From Amborella trichopoda (Eukaryota; Streptophyta; Magnoliopsida; Amborellales; Amborellaceae), in contig NW_006498102.1 in NCBI RefSeq assembly GCF_000471905.2, forward strand, positions 1,314,161-1,378,160: a stretch of DNA of 64,000 bases, given 5' to 3'. How positions within the stretch are numbered: position 1 is the first letter of the stretch; each line of letters begins with the position of its first letter. The notes beneath the pieces are model-generated. The model did not search any database. It was not told where the DNA came from and saw nothing but the letters and a program-made list of their open reading frames with translations. This document shows positions 23,201-35,673 of this stretch, piece by piece. Made by a program: the position numbers and the translations under genes.

Positions 23201-26200
23201 ACGGGCATGCCAAGGTTGTCCTGCGAATCTGGGGCCCTCTCCGGAGGAAGGCGGGAGGAGAAAAGGAGGGGTCGAGGTCAGAGGGAAGCGAAAGAAACGA
23301 CTTAGAGGGGGAGGAAGGGAGGGGATGAGAGGAGAGGTAGAGCAGGAGAGAGCCAGGGAAGGGTCAAGCTGCAACAACATGGGAGGAGAAAGAACAGGAG
23401 GATGGGGAGGTGTCAGGAAGGGCAAAGGAGGCGAGTCCAGATCCCCAGGGGGAGGGAGAGGGGGTGTAGAAACAACGAGAGGGGTGGGGAGAAGGGGGGG
23501 ATAGGGGTAAGAAGGGTAGGGAAAGGTTAGGTATGTGAAGAAGTGGGAGTTAGAAACAGAGTGGTGGGACAGGCAGAGGGAATCGAAGAAAGGTGGGAGG
23601 AGTGAATCCTGCTAACCCGGATCAGAGTGGGGAGAGAGGACGAAAAGGGTGCCAACGAGGAGGGAATGAAAGCAGGAGCAGGGGGAAAGGGTCCGAGGCA
23701 TGCGAGGCCTCAAAGCCGGAGAGAAAAGGGGGGCGGTCCATCGACGGGGAACGGGTAGAGGACAGGGCACGGTCGAGGGGAAAGGAGGAAAGGGGCACTG
23801 GAGCTACATGAGCGCAAAATGAAGAAGGAAGGTGGCGGGGGGGGGGGGAGGCAAGATAGAAAAGGAGGGAAGGGAAGGTGAAGAGGCCACCTCAGATGGA
23901 GGAGAGAGAATAGAAGGTGCAACAGGTGGCGAGAATGGGGAGGTAGGTGAGAGGGGGCAGGAGCTAGGGAAGCGTGCTGGCGGCTGAGGGCTGCATGTCT
24001 GAAGATGTGGCACTTGAGAGAAGAAAGGGGGCAGAGGGAGTTAAGGTTGCAATCATTTGAGGTACAACCTTAATTGTACATTTTAAGGTTGCAATCATAT
24101 ATAAACTTTTTTCTTTATATAAAAGCATGAGTAGGAGCTTGAGTTTGAAATATAATGGCAGTTTGTATTTTTCTTGTATACCACCCGTTTTAAGTTGTAT
24201 ATGTGGTGCAACTGGACATGTACAGTTCATTTTGATAAATATGTAAGTTAATTATCAGAAAAAATAGAGGAAGGGTGTCTCGTATTATCTATTAATTTGT
24301 ATCCTGTCATGAATTCCCTCATAGCATGATTTTTCTGGCTGTTCAACTTGTGCAACTGCCAATTTTTTTTTTCCTTTTTCAGATTTAAATCATTTTGCCA
24401 TCCAGTTTTACGTAAACTTTTCCATGAGAAGCTTGAACTTATAACTATAATTATATATTGAGCTTGTTATTGATAATTATGTGAAATGTAAAAAGGGGAG
24501 TCAGCTTTGCAGAAGCTTATGTGAATTCAAGTGAAAACAAAAGCAATTGTGTTGAATAAGGCATAAAAGTAAAGAATTTGGTCACCGTGTTATCTTTTTA
24601 AATGTCTACGTCCTTGTTTTGTTTACACTTTATATCATTTGATGTATTCAGTTCTGAAATTTGAGGAATTTGTTATTACAATTGATGGTCATTGGACTCA
24701 TTTACATGCACAAAAAGAGCCTTCTGCTCAATGTATTTTTTCTCATTGTTTTAGGAACTTCAAAGCTGCTGTCTCTAAGTGGGTGCATATTTGTTGTGGT
24801 GTTAATATCAAGATTTCATGTTCATCTTGTTTAATTTAGTACACTCAACTACTCATCATATATGAAGCATCCTGGTTCTCTAATGTCCATTTCATGCTCA
24901 GCGTCGAACAGGAGGACTGGTTATATGGATGTCAGGAAGTGTCATGGTTGTTTATAGGGGAAGTACCTACGGGCAGCAGCCTTCTTCAAGGCCTAATACT
25001 TCTGAGGAAGAAGTCATAGCTACCAACCTGGTACATGAAGGGGATACATTATTTGTACCAGATGTTGCTCATTCCGAGAAAATTCCTGAGTCAGCCAGGA
25101 AAAACTCTATAATAACAGCTGAAAAACCATCCCTGTTTAGTGTTGACGAGGTTCCAACTTTGACAGAAGAAGAGAAAGAATACAACAGTATACTAGATGG
25201 TTTAGGTCCTCGCTTTGTGGAGTGGTGGGGTACTGGGTTTCTTCCTGTTGATGCTGATTTACTACCTCAGAAAGTTCCTGGTTATAAACCACCATTTAGA
25301 CTTTTACCAATTGGAATGAGATCAAGGCTAACCAATGCAGAGATGACCAATCTGAGGAAGTTCGCAAGGAAACTCCCTTCTCATTTTGCTCTTGGTATTT
25401 TTCCTTTCAATTAAGCTTGTTCGCAATTCATATAAAGTCCCCTCTATCAAATAAAAATCAATATGAAGGCTTGGCTGGTTTAGGTTTTTGTTGATTTGTA
25501 TTTCTTCCTTCTATTTGGTAACAATTTTTGCATCTAATTACCTTGGTTGCTCTTTGGTGAAGGGAGAAATAGGAATCATCAAGGTATGGCTGCTGCTATA
25601 ATTAAGCTTTGGGAAAGAAGCTTGATAGTGAAGATAGCTGTGAAGAGAGGAATTCAAAATACAAACAACAAATTAATGGCTGAGGAACTGAAGGTGTGCA
25701 TGCCTCTTTATTTTCATTAAAATTTAACTATCAGGATGTGGAGAATGTAGACCATAATCCAACTGGAAACACCATTGTTCATTTGGTCATCACTGTCCTT
25801 TCTTTTGATCGACTGTCATGGAGATAGAGTGGGAACTATCATTTATGTCATCCCCTGTTCTGGGGGGTTGCACTCTCTTTCTCTAGCATCATCATCATTT
25901 TAGTGGATGTTGATGATGAAATACATTATGGCGTTCCCATAGTAAATTGGCCCTCAGTCTAAAAAATCCCCATCAACTCGAAATTATTACAACTTACTCA
26001 TGTTGATGACAAATCTTGATATTTTCTTATCATGCAGAAGCTAACGGGAGGTATCTTATTGCTCCGTAACAAATACTACATTGTCATATATCGGGGAAAA
26101 GATTTTCTTCCACCGAGTGTCGCTTCTGCCTTAGCAGAGAGACAAGCATTGACAAAAAATATCCAAGATGAAGAAGAGAGGGCAAGAAAAGGAGCCATTG

Positions 26201-29200
26201 GAGCAGCTGAGGCTGAATTAGAGAAACAGGAGGTACTTGCAGGTACCTTAGCTGAATTTAAGGAGGCTCAGGCAAGGTGGGGAAGAGAAATTGCCGCTGA
26301 AGAACAAGAGAAGATGAAAGAAGAGATTTCTAAGGCTAAGCATGCCGGATTGGTCCGGAGGATCGAGCATAAGTTTGCTGTGGTAAGTTGGTTTCTGTGT
26401 GTGCGTGTTTGTTCGTGAAGCTGGGTGTGCTCAAATTAGCTAATTCAAATTCCAAGTACCTTCTGTCTATTTTACTGTTGCATTTTTTGCTACCCTTTCT
26501 GGATGCCGGTAGTCAATATCCAAGGTCACATCACACCTACACACGCATTTAGTTTTATAGTTTTGCTCTCTACATTTAGAGATTAGTCTGGATTTTAAGT
26601 AATTGGCGAAAATGGCTGAAAATACGAATGTTGGATAGTTTTGCTTCTAGCAAAGTGATTGTCTATGTAGGTTATTAACTCGACTGGTTATCCAGGTTTG
26701 TCCTCATCGTCTTGATGCATCCTCAATTAATGGCAAATCAAATGTGATTAATCATCAATCTTTTGGTTTTTTAATCTGAAACAAATGGAGTTTCTGAACT
26801 TATTCTAATTGATGGATGATCCCTTTGGACAGCATTTCGGTGTTTGAGTTAAAATATGCATCAGCAACAAAGGAAAAAATAAGAAAGAAGATGTGAAAGA
26901 AGTTCTAGAGACAGAGGAAGGGGTTCTGATAGAGAGAGAGTCTCATTTAGAGAAGAAAGAGAGAGAGGCGGTTAGGGTGGGTCATACTATCCACACACCC
27001 CTCTTATTTATTGTATATATTGTTGAATTTTTACTAATGTAGAACGATGCACGTAAGTAAGAGAAAAAACATGTAAGTCTTTTGGAGCTTATATATTATT
27101 CACAACAATTCTCTCTCTCAAGCTCGTGTAAAACTATTAATCTTTTTGAGTTTTCCATATGGCCTTAGTTGGAAGTTTCCTAGTTGTCTTTTGTTTGCAC
27201 ATATGGAAGGCATTTATCTCTGGTAGCAACTCTTTCCCGAGTGAAATGTCGGTCGACCTCTATGTGCTTGGTTCTATAATGCTAGATCAGCTTGCGAGCT
27301 ATACTAATGTCTGCGTTGCTATCACAATACAAGGATAACTTGATAAGAATAGCAAGCTCTTGTAATAAATTTTTTAGCCAAAGTAATTTACATGCAATAT
27401 GGGCCATGGATCGGCACTCCTCTTCTGCACTTGACCGGGCAACAACTGAATGTTTTTAACACCTTCAACTCCCAAGGGTACCCCTAACTAGAGTAGAATA
27501 GCTTGATGTAGATTTCCGGTTCATGATAGAACAAGTCGATCTTTCTTTTTATCATCATGAGATTGCCCTCCATTGTCCTTCTGAGCTCTAGAATTAGGGA
27601 AAAGAAAGTAGAAAGAGGAATGGAAGACCTCTCTTCCACACTTACTTCCCCTAAGAGAGGTAGGAAAGAAAAAAGTGGACTTAAAAAAAAAGTTAAATCC
27701 ATCGAGAAAAATTTCTTTCTTTCTTGGGATTGGATCATAACATTTTTATGCCTTTTATGAAGACATACAACCAAGAGAAATACATTGTACAGATTTGAGA
27801 TCCAACTTTGTGAACATGAGCGAAGCAAACACAGTCGAAGACTTTAGGGGGAATAATCTATAGTGTGAATTATATGGATGAAGAAGTTTTCAGGGATGTT
27901 TGTATTCTAAAACATGTGACGTCATTTGGTTGGTAAGATGTAGAGAGCACAATTTCAAACCAGAATTTCTTAGGTATATCATACTCAAAGAGAAGAGCAT
28001 GACCAACCTCTAAGAGATGTTTATTCTTTCTTTCAACCACAACATTTGTGGTGTGTATGAGCAAGAGTTTGACGGTCTATTCAATATTCGTCTAAATAGG
28101 ATAACAACTCTGTTGCAATACTCTCCTCCTTGATCGGATTTGAGTACCTTATTTTAGTATAAAACTGAGCGTGGATCATCTTATGAAAGACCTTGATGAT
28201 ATTAGGAATTTTATCTTTGGTCTTCATAAGGTAGAACCAGGTAGACTGAGAGCAATGATCCACAAAAGCAACAAAATATCGATTGCCAAAAGTTGATGTA
28301 ATAGGAGGGGGACACAAACATCAAAATAGTCTATACTCTATAGCAAAAGTAGCAATGCTTTTAGTATTATAGGTAAAAAGGAATTTCTACAATGTTTTGA
28401 CAGTTCTTGGTACTCATAGTGAAACTCTAACACAGTCGAAATAAACAACTTAGGAAACATAATTTTTAATGATTGAAAAGAATAATGATGAAGTCGGCGG
28501 TGCCATTGCCAAATCTGATCTTTATTAACACTGGTGCTGGATTGAAGGGCTTGAGGAGCAGTTGTATCCGAGTCTGGAATGTGGAGACCACTGCTTAATG
28601 ACTACTGCCAATTGTTGACCTTGTACATAGGTCTTGAAAAACATAGTGGGAAGGAGAGAAGGTAACAATTCAATCTAGACTCTCCATAATGCTACTAGCA
28701 GACATTAAGTTTGTTGCAAGGCTGGAAACATGAAGAATTGATAATAATGACATTTGAAGAGAAATATTTGTAGTTCCTTTTCTAGCGATAGAAGAAAAGG
28801 ATCCATCAACAATCCTAACTGTCTCTCTACTAGAGAAAAGGGAATATAAGAAACAAGGAAGACATACCGGTCATGTTATTTGAGGTTCTTGAATCAATAA
28901 TCCAAGATTGTTGAAATGGTTGACCGGTCATGTTCTTTGAGGGTCCTGAATCAATAATCCAAGATTGTCCAAATGGATGAAGAAAGACATGATGAGTAGA
29001 AGCCTGAATACCTGAGTGTGCAAAAGATGAAATAAAAGTAGTGGATGGGCCATCTAACTGGTCAACATCCGATGAAGGCTGTCAGTCTCCTTGTTGAGAA
29101 CTGATATCATCTCCTTTAGAGCAAAAATTGGAGGCTGGGTTGCATTAGGTAATGGCTGATCCACAATTACCTTAATTTCTCAACCTTGGTGGAGATTCCG

Positions 29201-32200
29201 CTTCAGAATCCCGATTTGTGGATTCCTTTAAGGAATCTTCATGGAACCCATTTCCATGAAGTTACGAATGTCAATTCCATATTTATTGAATCATGATTCA
29301 ATTTTTTTGGAATCCATATTCTACAATACCAAATACCGCATTCATAGGTGCACGAAACCACTATTTGATAAGTCTGAAATCTCGCTTCCACATTGATAGA
29401 ATGGCGATCCCCCTTTTTTTTGTTGGAATCCAGATTGCACAACGTCAAATACTGTAGGTTACTAGTTCTCGAACTTGGCGTCTACTTGTTAAAGATAAGT
29501 GGGAGAAAGATTTGGAATTCGATTCAGAATACAACATAGAGCATCATAAAGACACAAACAAAGTGTCATTTTCAAATATACATGTCAAATCAAAATCTCA
29601 TTTTCAAGTATACACGAGATAATATTTGTATGTTATTGTAAACACAATCATGAATTCCCTAGTGGACTAGTGCAACATTCTCTTATTTCAAATTTATTAT
29701 TGTTTAATATACGATCAACGTTTAACAACTCTGTGTCTGCTAACTATACTTAACATCATTCCTAATTTTTGAGAACCCAAAGTAAATATCTTGTATTTAA
29801 ATTTCATTATTAACAAATCAGGTATTTTTGCTTTCTTAATTCAATCCATAGCCTTAGTAAACCTCAAATCTAGTTTTGAGGTCACTTGACCTTGATTCTA
29901 ATGCCTATAGCGAACCGTAACTAAGGCCACTCAATACACTGTTTCACTACTTGGGGAACCCTTGTCATGGTCTTTAGCACCGTTGAGGATCTCGTTTCCA
30001 ATACTAGGAAACCATGGCTAGGCTTACTGAATACGTCAATTTCAATACTAATGTATTCTAGCTTAAGTTTACTCTAGAACCTCGAACCTTTTGGCCAATG
30101 AAACTCGTTTCTTGTTGATTTTTGTTGCGTTTCTAAATTGTTGGGTGTGGGTCTCATAAAGAGGAGAATCTCTATTCCAATTGGGTTGGAACTATAGTTG
30201 TTGGAAACAACTGTGATTCCGAATCGTTTCGGGAATCAGAATCGGGTGTAATAGATGTTTCCTAAACTTGGAATCGTTGTCTGCACGATTCAGAACTATG
30301 AATCGTGATTCACACTATATTGGAATCGTGATCCAATAAAATAGGAATTGTGATCCAATAAAATAGGAATCGTGATCCAATAAAATAGGATTCGTGTCTC
30401 CTATTTGTAAGAATCAATGTCCCTTCATGTTGGAATCGAGTTTCATACCTATATGGAATCGCAATTGACCCCACATTGTGTTGTGGATTCTGGAATCGCG
30501 ATCTGATGAGATTGGAATAGTGATTCTTAAAAATATAAAATCGTAATCCTTAAAATTCTGGAATAGTTGTCCCTATCAACTTGGAATCGAGATTCTCACC
30601 ATTCAGGAATCGAGATTCGCCTCATACTGGAATTACGCAACAATCTCCTCCTGTATATGAGAGAAATATTCAGAAAATATTTAAATTTGATCAACTATTA
30701 CAAGATTGAATTTTGTTATGTATATATTTAGTCCAATTACCAATATCAACCTTTATGACATCTTTGTCAACAATGCCATACAATGGACTCGGTCTACTCG
30801 CCTACAAGGCTTGGAGCTGGTCTAAGGTATACAACTAGTGAGAACAAATGCGAACTCCCTCTATCTCCTTTCCTTGAATTATAAAATAAGTAGATGACAT
30901 AAAAATTATTCTTTGTTAGATGTAGTTTTGACTTTTGAAAATTGAGTTATTCAATTTTAAGTCAATTTCTGATATTTAATGATTAATTTAACCCAAAACA
31001 CCATAGGGCACTTCACTCATATTCTTATCCTCTTATTCTACTTGAAGAAAAGCAGTGATGGCATATCTTGGTACTCATCATATATTAAACAATATTACAT
31101 TAGTACCCACATCATTTACCAAAAATTATTAAATTTGAAGTAACAAATTTTTTTAGTAATATTTATACTTGGTAAGAGTTGTTAAAAAGTAATAAGGAAT
31201 TTGAATACAAGGATAGAAATTAGAAAACATGAAAATAAAAAATTTCACATATTTCCATATTTAAAACTTCGATTTTAATGCCGTGTTTGCAACGACTTTA
31301 GATTCGCAATTCCTAGAAATCTAGAATCAACGTTGCATAAGTAGAATTGCATTGTTGTGTAGCTAAGAATCACGATGTCTGCGATGTAGAATCTTGATTC
31401 CATACAACATAAATTCACAATTCCTAAAAATTTGGAATCAACGTTTTACACAAGCAGATTCACATTGTTGTGTAGCTAAGAATCACAAAGTCTGTGATAT
31501 GGAATCTTGATTCTAGGCTTCTAGGAACTGAGATTCATAAACTAAATTGAATTCCTTTATTTCAAAATCGAGTTTCGTCATGGGAAACGCAGAATTGAGT
31601 TTCCGAAACGGAATCTCTACCCTAGTGGGCGATTCGGGTAACTATAGTTGGAACAAGGTTCCAGAAAGTTATGAGTCTCGATTCCAAATGGATTGGTGTG
31701 CAATTCCAAAGATGTAGGTGTTCTTGATTCCACTTGGGTTTGAATATAATTCCTATACAGTAAGAGCTCGATTCTTGGAGTTCTCATTGTATGGACAATG
31801 CTTTCAACAATAGGAATCTTCTAGCAGCTAGCAATTCTGAGCGTCAGATTCCTATAGCTATTATGAATCTCAGGCATTTCCAACAACTATGGGCTAGGTA
31901 GTACCAAAAACTCTTTAACCCCTAGATGAAGCATTGTGAAGCATTAAATGACCTGGATGGTTGAATTTAGTTGGCCGACAATCTAGATCCCAACACGTTT
32001 CTTTAATATGAGAAGTTCTACTACAATGATCACATTTCACCTTACTTTTATTTCCTTGATTAGGATCCCCTTTTTCAAATTTTCAAGGTCCAACCCCTTT
32101 ATTGTTCTTAGGAGGTAATGAGGCTGAACAAGGGTAGAACAATCAATTACTTGATCAGGCAACATGACACTTTCTCTATGCTCCTCACTTTGGACAAAGG

Positions 32201-35200
32201 AATACACTTGGTTGAGTGATGGAAGAGCATCCCTACTAAGTGTTTGAACCCTAGCTAACTCAAACTCAGTGTTCAATCTCGCCAAGAACTTGAAAGTACA
32301 ATTTTGTTCCCATATTTTTCCTCATCTTCTTACAAGCGGGTTTAAACATCTGATTGAGGTCCAACTCCTCCCTCATGCTACAATTCAAGGAGAAATGTGC
32401 TAGACCTTTCCCCTTATCGAAGAAGGGAATTTCCTGTCTTGGTACACTTGAGCCACTTTTTTGGCTTTGATGGTAAGTTTGGTAATACTGCGTATTCCCA
32501 AATCCCTCTTGCAATCCAAAGGAACAAGAAATCCCTACTAATCACTTGTCTTGGTACACTTGAGCCACTTTTTTTGCTTTGATAGTAAGTTTGGTAATAC
32601 TGAGTATTCCCAAATCTCTCTTGCAATCCAAAGGAACAAGAAATCCCTACTAATCGACGGTTGCATAGAGTGTAACAACCAAGATATTAAAGTTAGATTT
32701 TCAGTTTCCCACCTATCATGTGAAGGATCTGTTTCTTCGGGTCCAATAATCTTACCGTAATGATTACCTAATTTTCCCCTTCTGCAAATGGAGATTTTAG
32801 CATGATGTGACCACTCTAAATAATTTGTCCCATCGGGTTTGAAAATCATAATACACAGTCCAGGGTTATCTCCATTGATACCCATATAAGGGTACTCTTG
32901 GAGTACTATAGATGGTAGAGAGTGGTCTGAATCACTAATACTGTAGATGTCTACCACAACACAGCTCGTACACACCAAGAAAACACGTTGATCAACATAA
33001 ACAGCCACTCACATTCACTTCTCATTGGGATTCAAGACCATCCATAGAAGAGACTGTATACAATTGAAAATACATAATTAGTAAATCACTTCAAGACCAT
33101 CCATACATAATTCTAGAGAGATAAATTAAATAAGATACCTCTAGAGAAATAAAGCATTCATAAAAATACAATTGAAAATACATAATTAGTTCAATAAATT
33201 AATTTTTAGAAAATGTGAAAAATAAGAAATAGGTAGGCAAGACCCCTTATCTTTACAGGTGCAAGTGGCATTGGAGATTATAAAAATACAATTTTTTTTT
33301 TCATTAGATCTATTTTATTGCATTTTAAACTTCATTTTGACCTCAAAATCAATGTAATGTTCAAACAAATACTTAGACATAGACCGGTTCTCAGTATTTA
33401 TGTATTTCTAATAAAATATTGAAAATCAATAATGCAATACCCCTATTTTTTTTGGAAAAACATAATTTACCGATCAGATTGCCGATCAGATTTACCGATC
33501 AGATTGCCGATCCACTAATCCGGACTGATGTTAAGGATAGGCAATCTAGGTCACTGATCCATTTCTTTAAACATTGATATTGACACAATGGTGTTTGATC
33601 TCTTGCTTTGAACTTGATGTTTGATGTTGAATGCTTTAAGAGACATTGTTGCGGGTTTATTGTGCCTTTCTAAGTTAGATTCATATCTGTTAGAAAATGT
33701 TTCTCTTTTAACTTGATAGAGCTGTGAGGACAACTAAAAAAACTTCGTGTAATTTCTTGAACAGGCCCAAGCGAAAAAGCTAAGGGCAGAGAAGCAATTA
33801 TCGAAGATAGAAGCATCAATGGTGCCAGTTGGACCTTCAGATGACCAAGAAACAGTAACAGATGAGGAGCGGTATATGTTTCGTCGCGTTGGTTTGAGAA
33901 TGAAGGCATATTTACCACTAGGTACTCCTTTACCTTAAAATCTTGTGCTTTGTCTAATTTTGCTAGTACAAGGCTTGCCTGAACTTAAAAAACAATTTTC
34001 TTTAAAAAAAAGGTTGATAGGAATTTGAAGAAAGATTCCATAGGAAAATCTTGTCGCTTTTACTGATTGGAAATTTTCAGGCATTCGAGGTGTTTTTGAT
34101 GGTGTGATTGAGAATATGCATTTGCACTGGAAGCACCGAGAGCTAGTGAAGCTAATTTCTAAGCAAAAGACCCTTGCATTTGTCGAAGAAACAGCAAGGT
34201 TACTGGAATATGAGAGTGGTGGTATTTTAATAGCTATAGAAAGAGTCCCAAAAGGCTATGCCCTCATATATTATCGTGGGAAGAATTATCAAAGGCCTGT
34301 TACTATAAGGCCAAGAAACCTTCTAACAAAGGCGAAAGCATTAAAACGTTCAGTTGAAATGCAACGGCATGAGGTTTGGCTTTATCCCTTGTCATTGTTT
34401 ACTAGAGATATTATCACATCTATTGAATTATTTTCTTTGACTATTTTGTTTATGTAGTGCTTCTTGGTTTCATTGATATGCTTTATATTATAAATACATG
34501 ACAACAGGCACTTAGTCAACACATTCTAGAGCTGGAGAGAACCATAGAGCATATGAAGTTAGAACTTGTAAGTGGCAGCTTTCCCTGGTTCTGTGAAAGT
34601 CATAACTTGCTATCCTATTGGCAATTCAAAGGGCAACCTTATTGAATTTTATGCTTAGTTTACTGTTTACAATGATGCATATTTTTTCTCTGTTCTTTTG
34701 ATAAATTGCTTGGATCTTTTAGGTATCTTTCTAGTAATGGGACGAATGCTGCTTATTGACTTTGACGTGTGGTCCTCTAAGCAGCTGAGATAGTCGTTAG
34801 CAGATCTCTCATTTTCCAGTTGCTTTTTTGTTTTTCGCAGCATAATCCTGAAATTAATGAGGGAAGTAGCTGGGAATCAGAGGAGAATGAGGTTCGTCTT
34901 AGCAGTTCTAAAAAATAGACACACGTGCACACACACACACACTCAGTCTTCTCGATTGAATTTAGTTATTACCCTTCGAAAAGTTATAACCCTTCGAAAA
35001 CTTAAGTTCTTGCTCAGTATTACTTAATCAAAGTCAATTTTTCCTTCCTTCCCCACTGAAGACCTCTCCCTTTTATATGCATTGTCCTTTCTCATTCTAG
35101 TCTATGCATCATACAAGTTCAGTACTAATATTTGTATGTTTCTCTTTGTTTGTGTGTGTGTTTTTCTTTTTTTGTTTCTTTTTTCAGGGCGGGGGGTTGG

Positions 35201-35637
35201 GGGAGATTTTTTTCTTTTTCTCATTTTTTTGGGAGGGAGGAGTGGGATGGAGGGAAGAGAGAGAGAGATGGTTGCTATTTGTTCATCATATACTGATGTT
35301 CTTTTCTCTTTCTATTTGTATTTGAAGGGGAATAATGAATATGATGATGAGGATGGAAGCCGTTGGGAGTCCGATGGGGAGATTGAGGTTGCTCATATTT
35401 CATATCCAACATGAATCTATTATTGAGGAAAAATAAATAGATATCTATGTATATATGTAGGGAGGGAGGGAAGATGCTATTTGTTAGAATTCTTCTCATT
35501 TTCCCATCTGTTGCTATTTGTATTTGCAGGGGCACTCTCAACATGTTAATGAGGGTGGTGATAGTTGGGATTCTGAGGGGGAGCTTCAGGTTAGTTCCAC
35601 ATCACACTTAACAGAAATCTCTCTCTCTATCTCTCGT

Positions 35638-35673
<36 letters not shown>

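Larger units (their letters stand above)
18545..24050 (-). mobile_element. L1-type LINE-2, antisense in intron 1
   Basis: A nearly full-length L1-type element on the - strand: proline-rich ORF1-like region (about 24020-22885), endonuclease (22884-22177), reverse transcriptase (about 21960-20418), zinc-binding region (about 20108-19230) and RNase H (about 19206-18813). Both proteins contain stops. The 3' end lies between 18545 and 18800, with no clear poly(T). Its local GC is higher than in the surrounding intron, which suggests a later arrival. Insertion was into M3. Confidence 0.85.
18185..24113. mobile_element. Mutator-type miniature element M3, split by LINE-2
   Basis: Left end GGGTGTGGTTTGCATAAGG (18185); right end AAACTTTTTTC (24113). 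A perfect 9-bp duplication TTTATATAA lies at 18176-18184 and 24114-24122, on opposite sides of a 5.5-kb LINE. That proves the two pieces are one element of about 410 bp that was inserted first and then split. Left piece 18185 to about 18537, right piece about 24058-24113. The palindrome TAAGGTTGCAACCTTA sits just inside the left end. Confidence 0.85.
27150..33010 (-). mobile_element. Decayed Copia LTR retrotransposon, antisense in intron 4
   Basis: Copia order is kept on the - strand: gag (about 33008-31905), protease (about 28980-28850), integrase (about 28317-27484) and RNase H (about 27420-27178). Most of the reverse transcriptase expected between integrase and RNase H is missing, so at least about 1 kb was deleted. 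A 2.7-kb GATTC-rich segment interrupts the element between gag and protease. LTRs were not identified. Many stops. Confidence 0.8.
35232..35591 (+). repeat. Tandem intron-exon duplication covering exons 9 and 10
   Basis: Two similar blocks: about 35232-35389 and 35458-35591. Both start with GGAGGGA-type purines and TGCTATTTGTT, run through CTATTTGTATTTG(A/C)AGGGG at the splice acceptor, and end with an acidic exon plus a GTT donor. The shared intron sequence points to recent segmental duplication rather than convergence. Confidence 0.75.
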
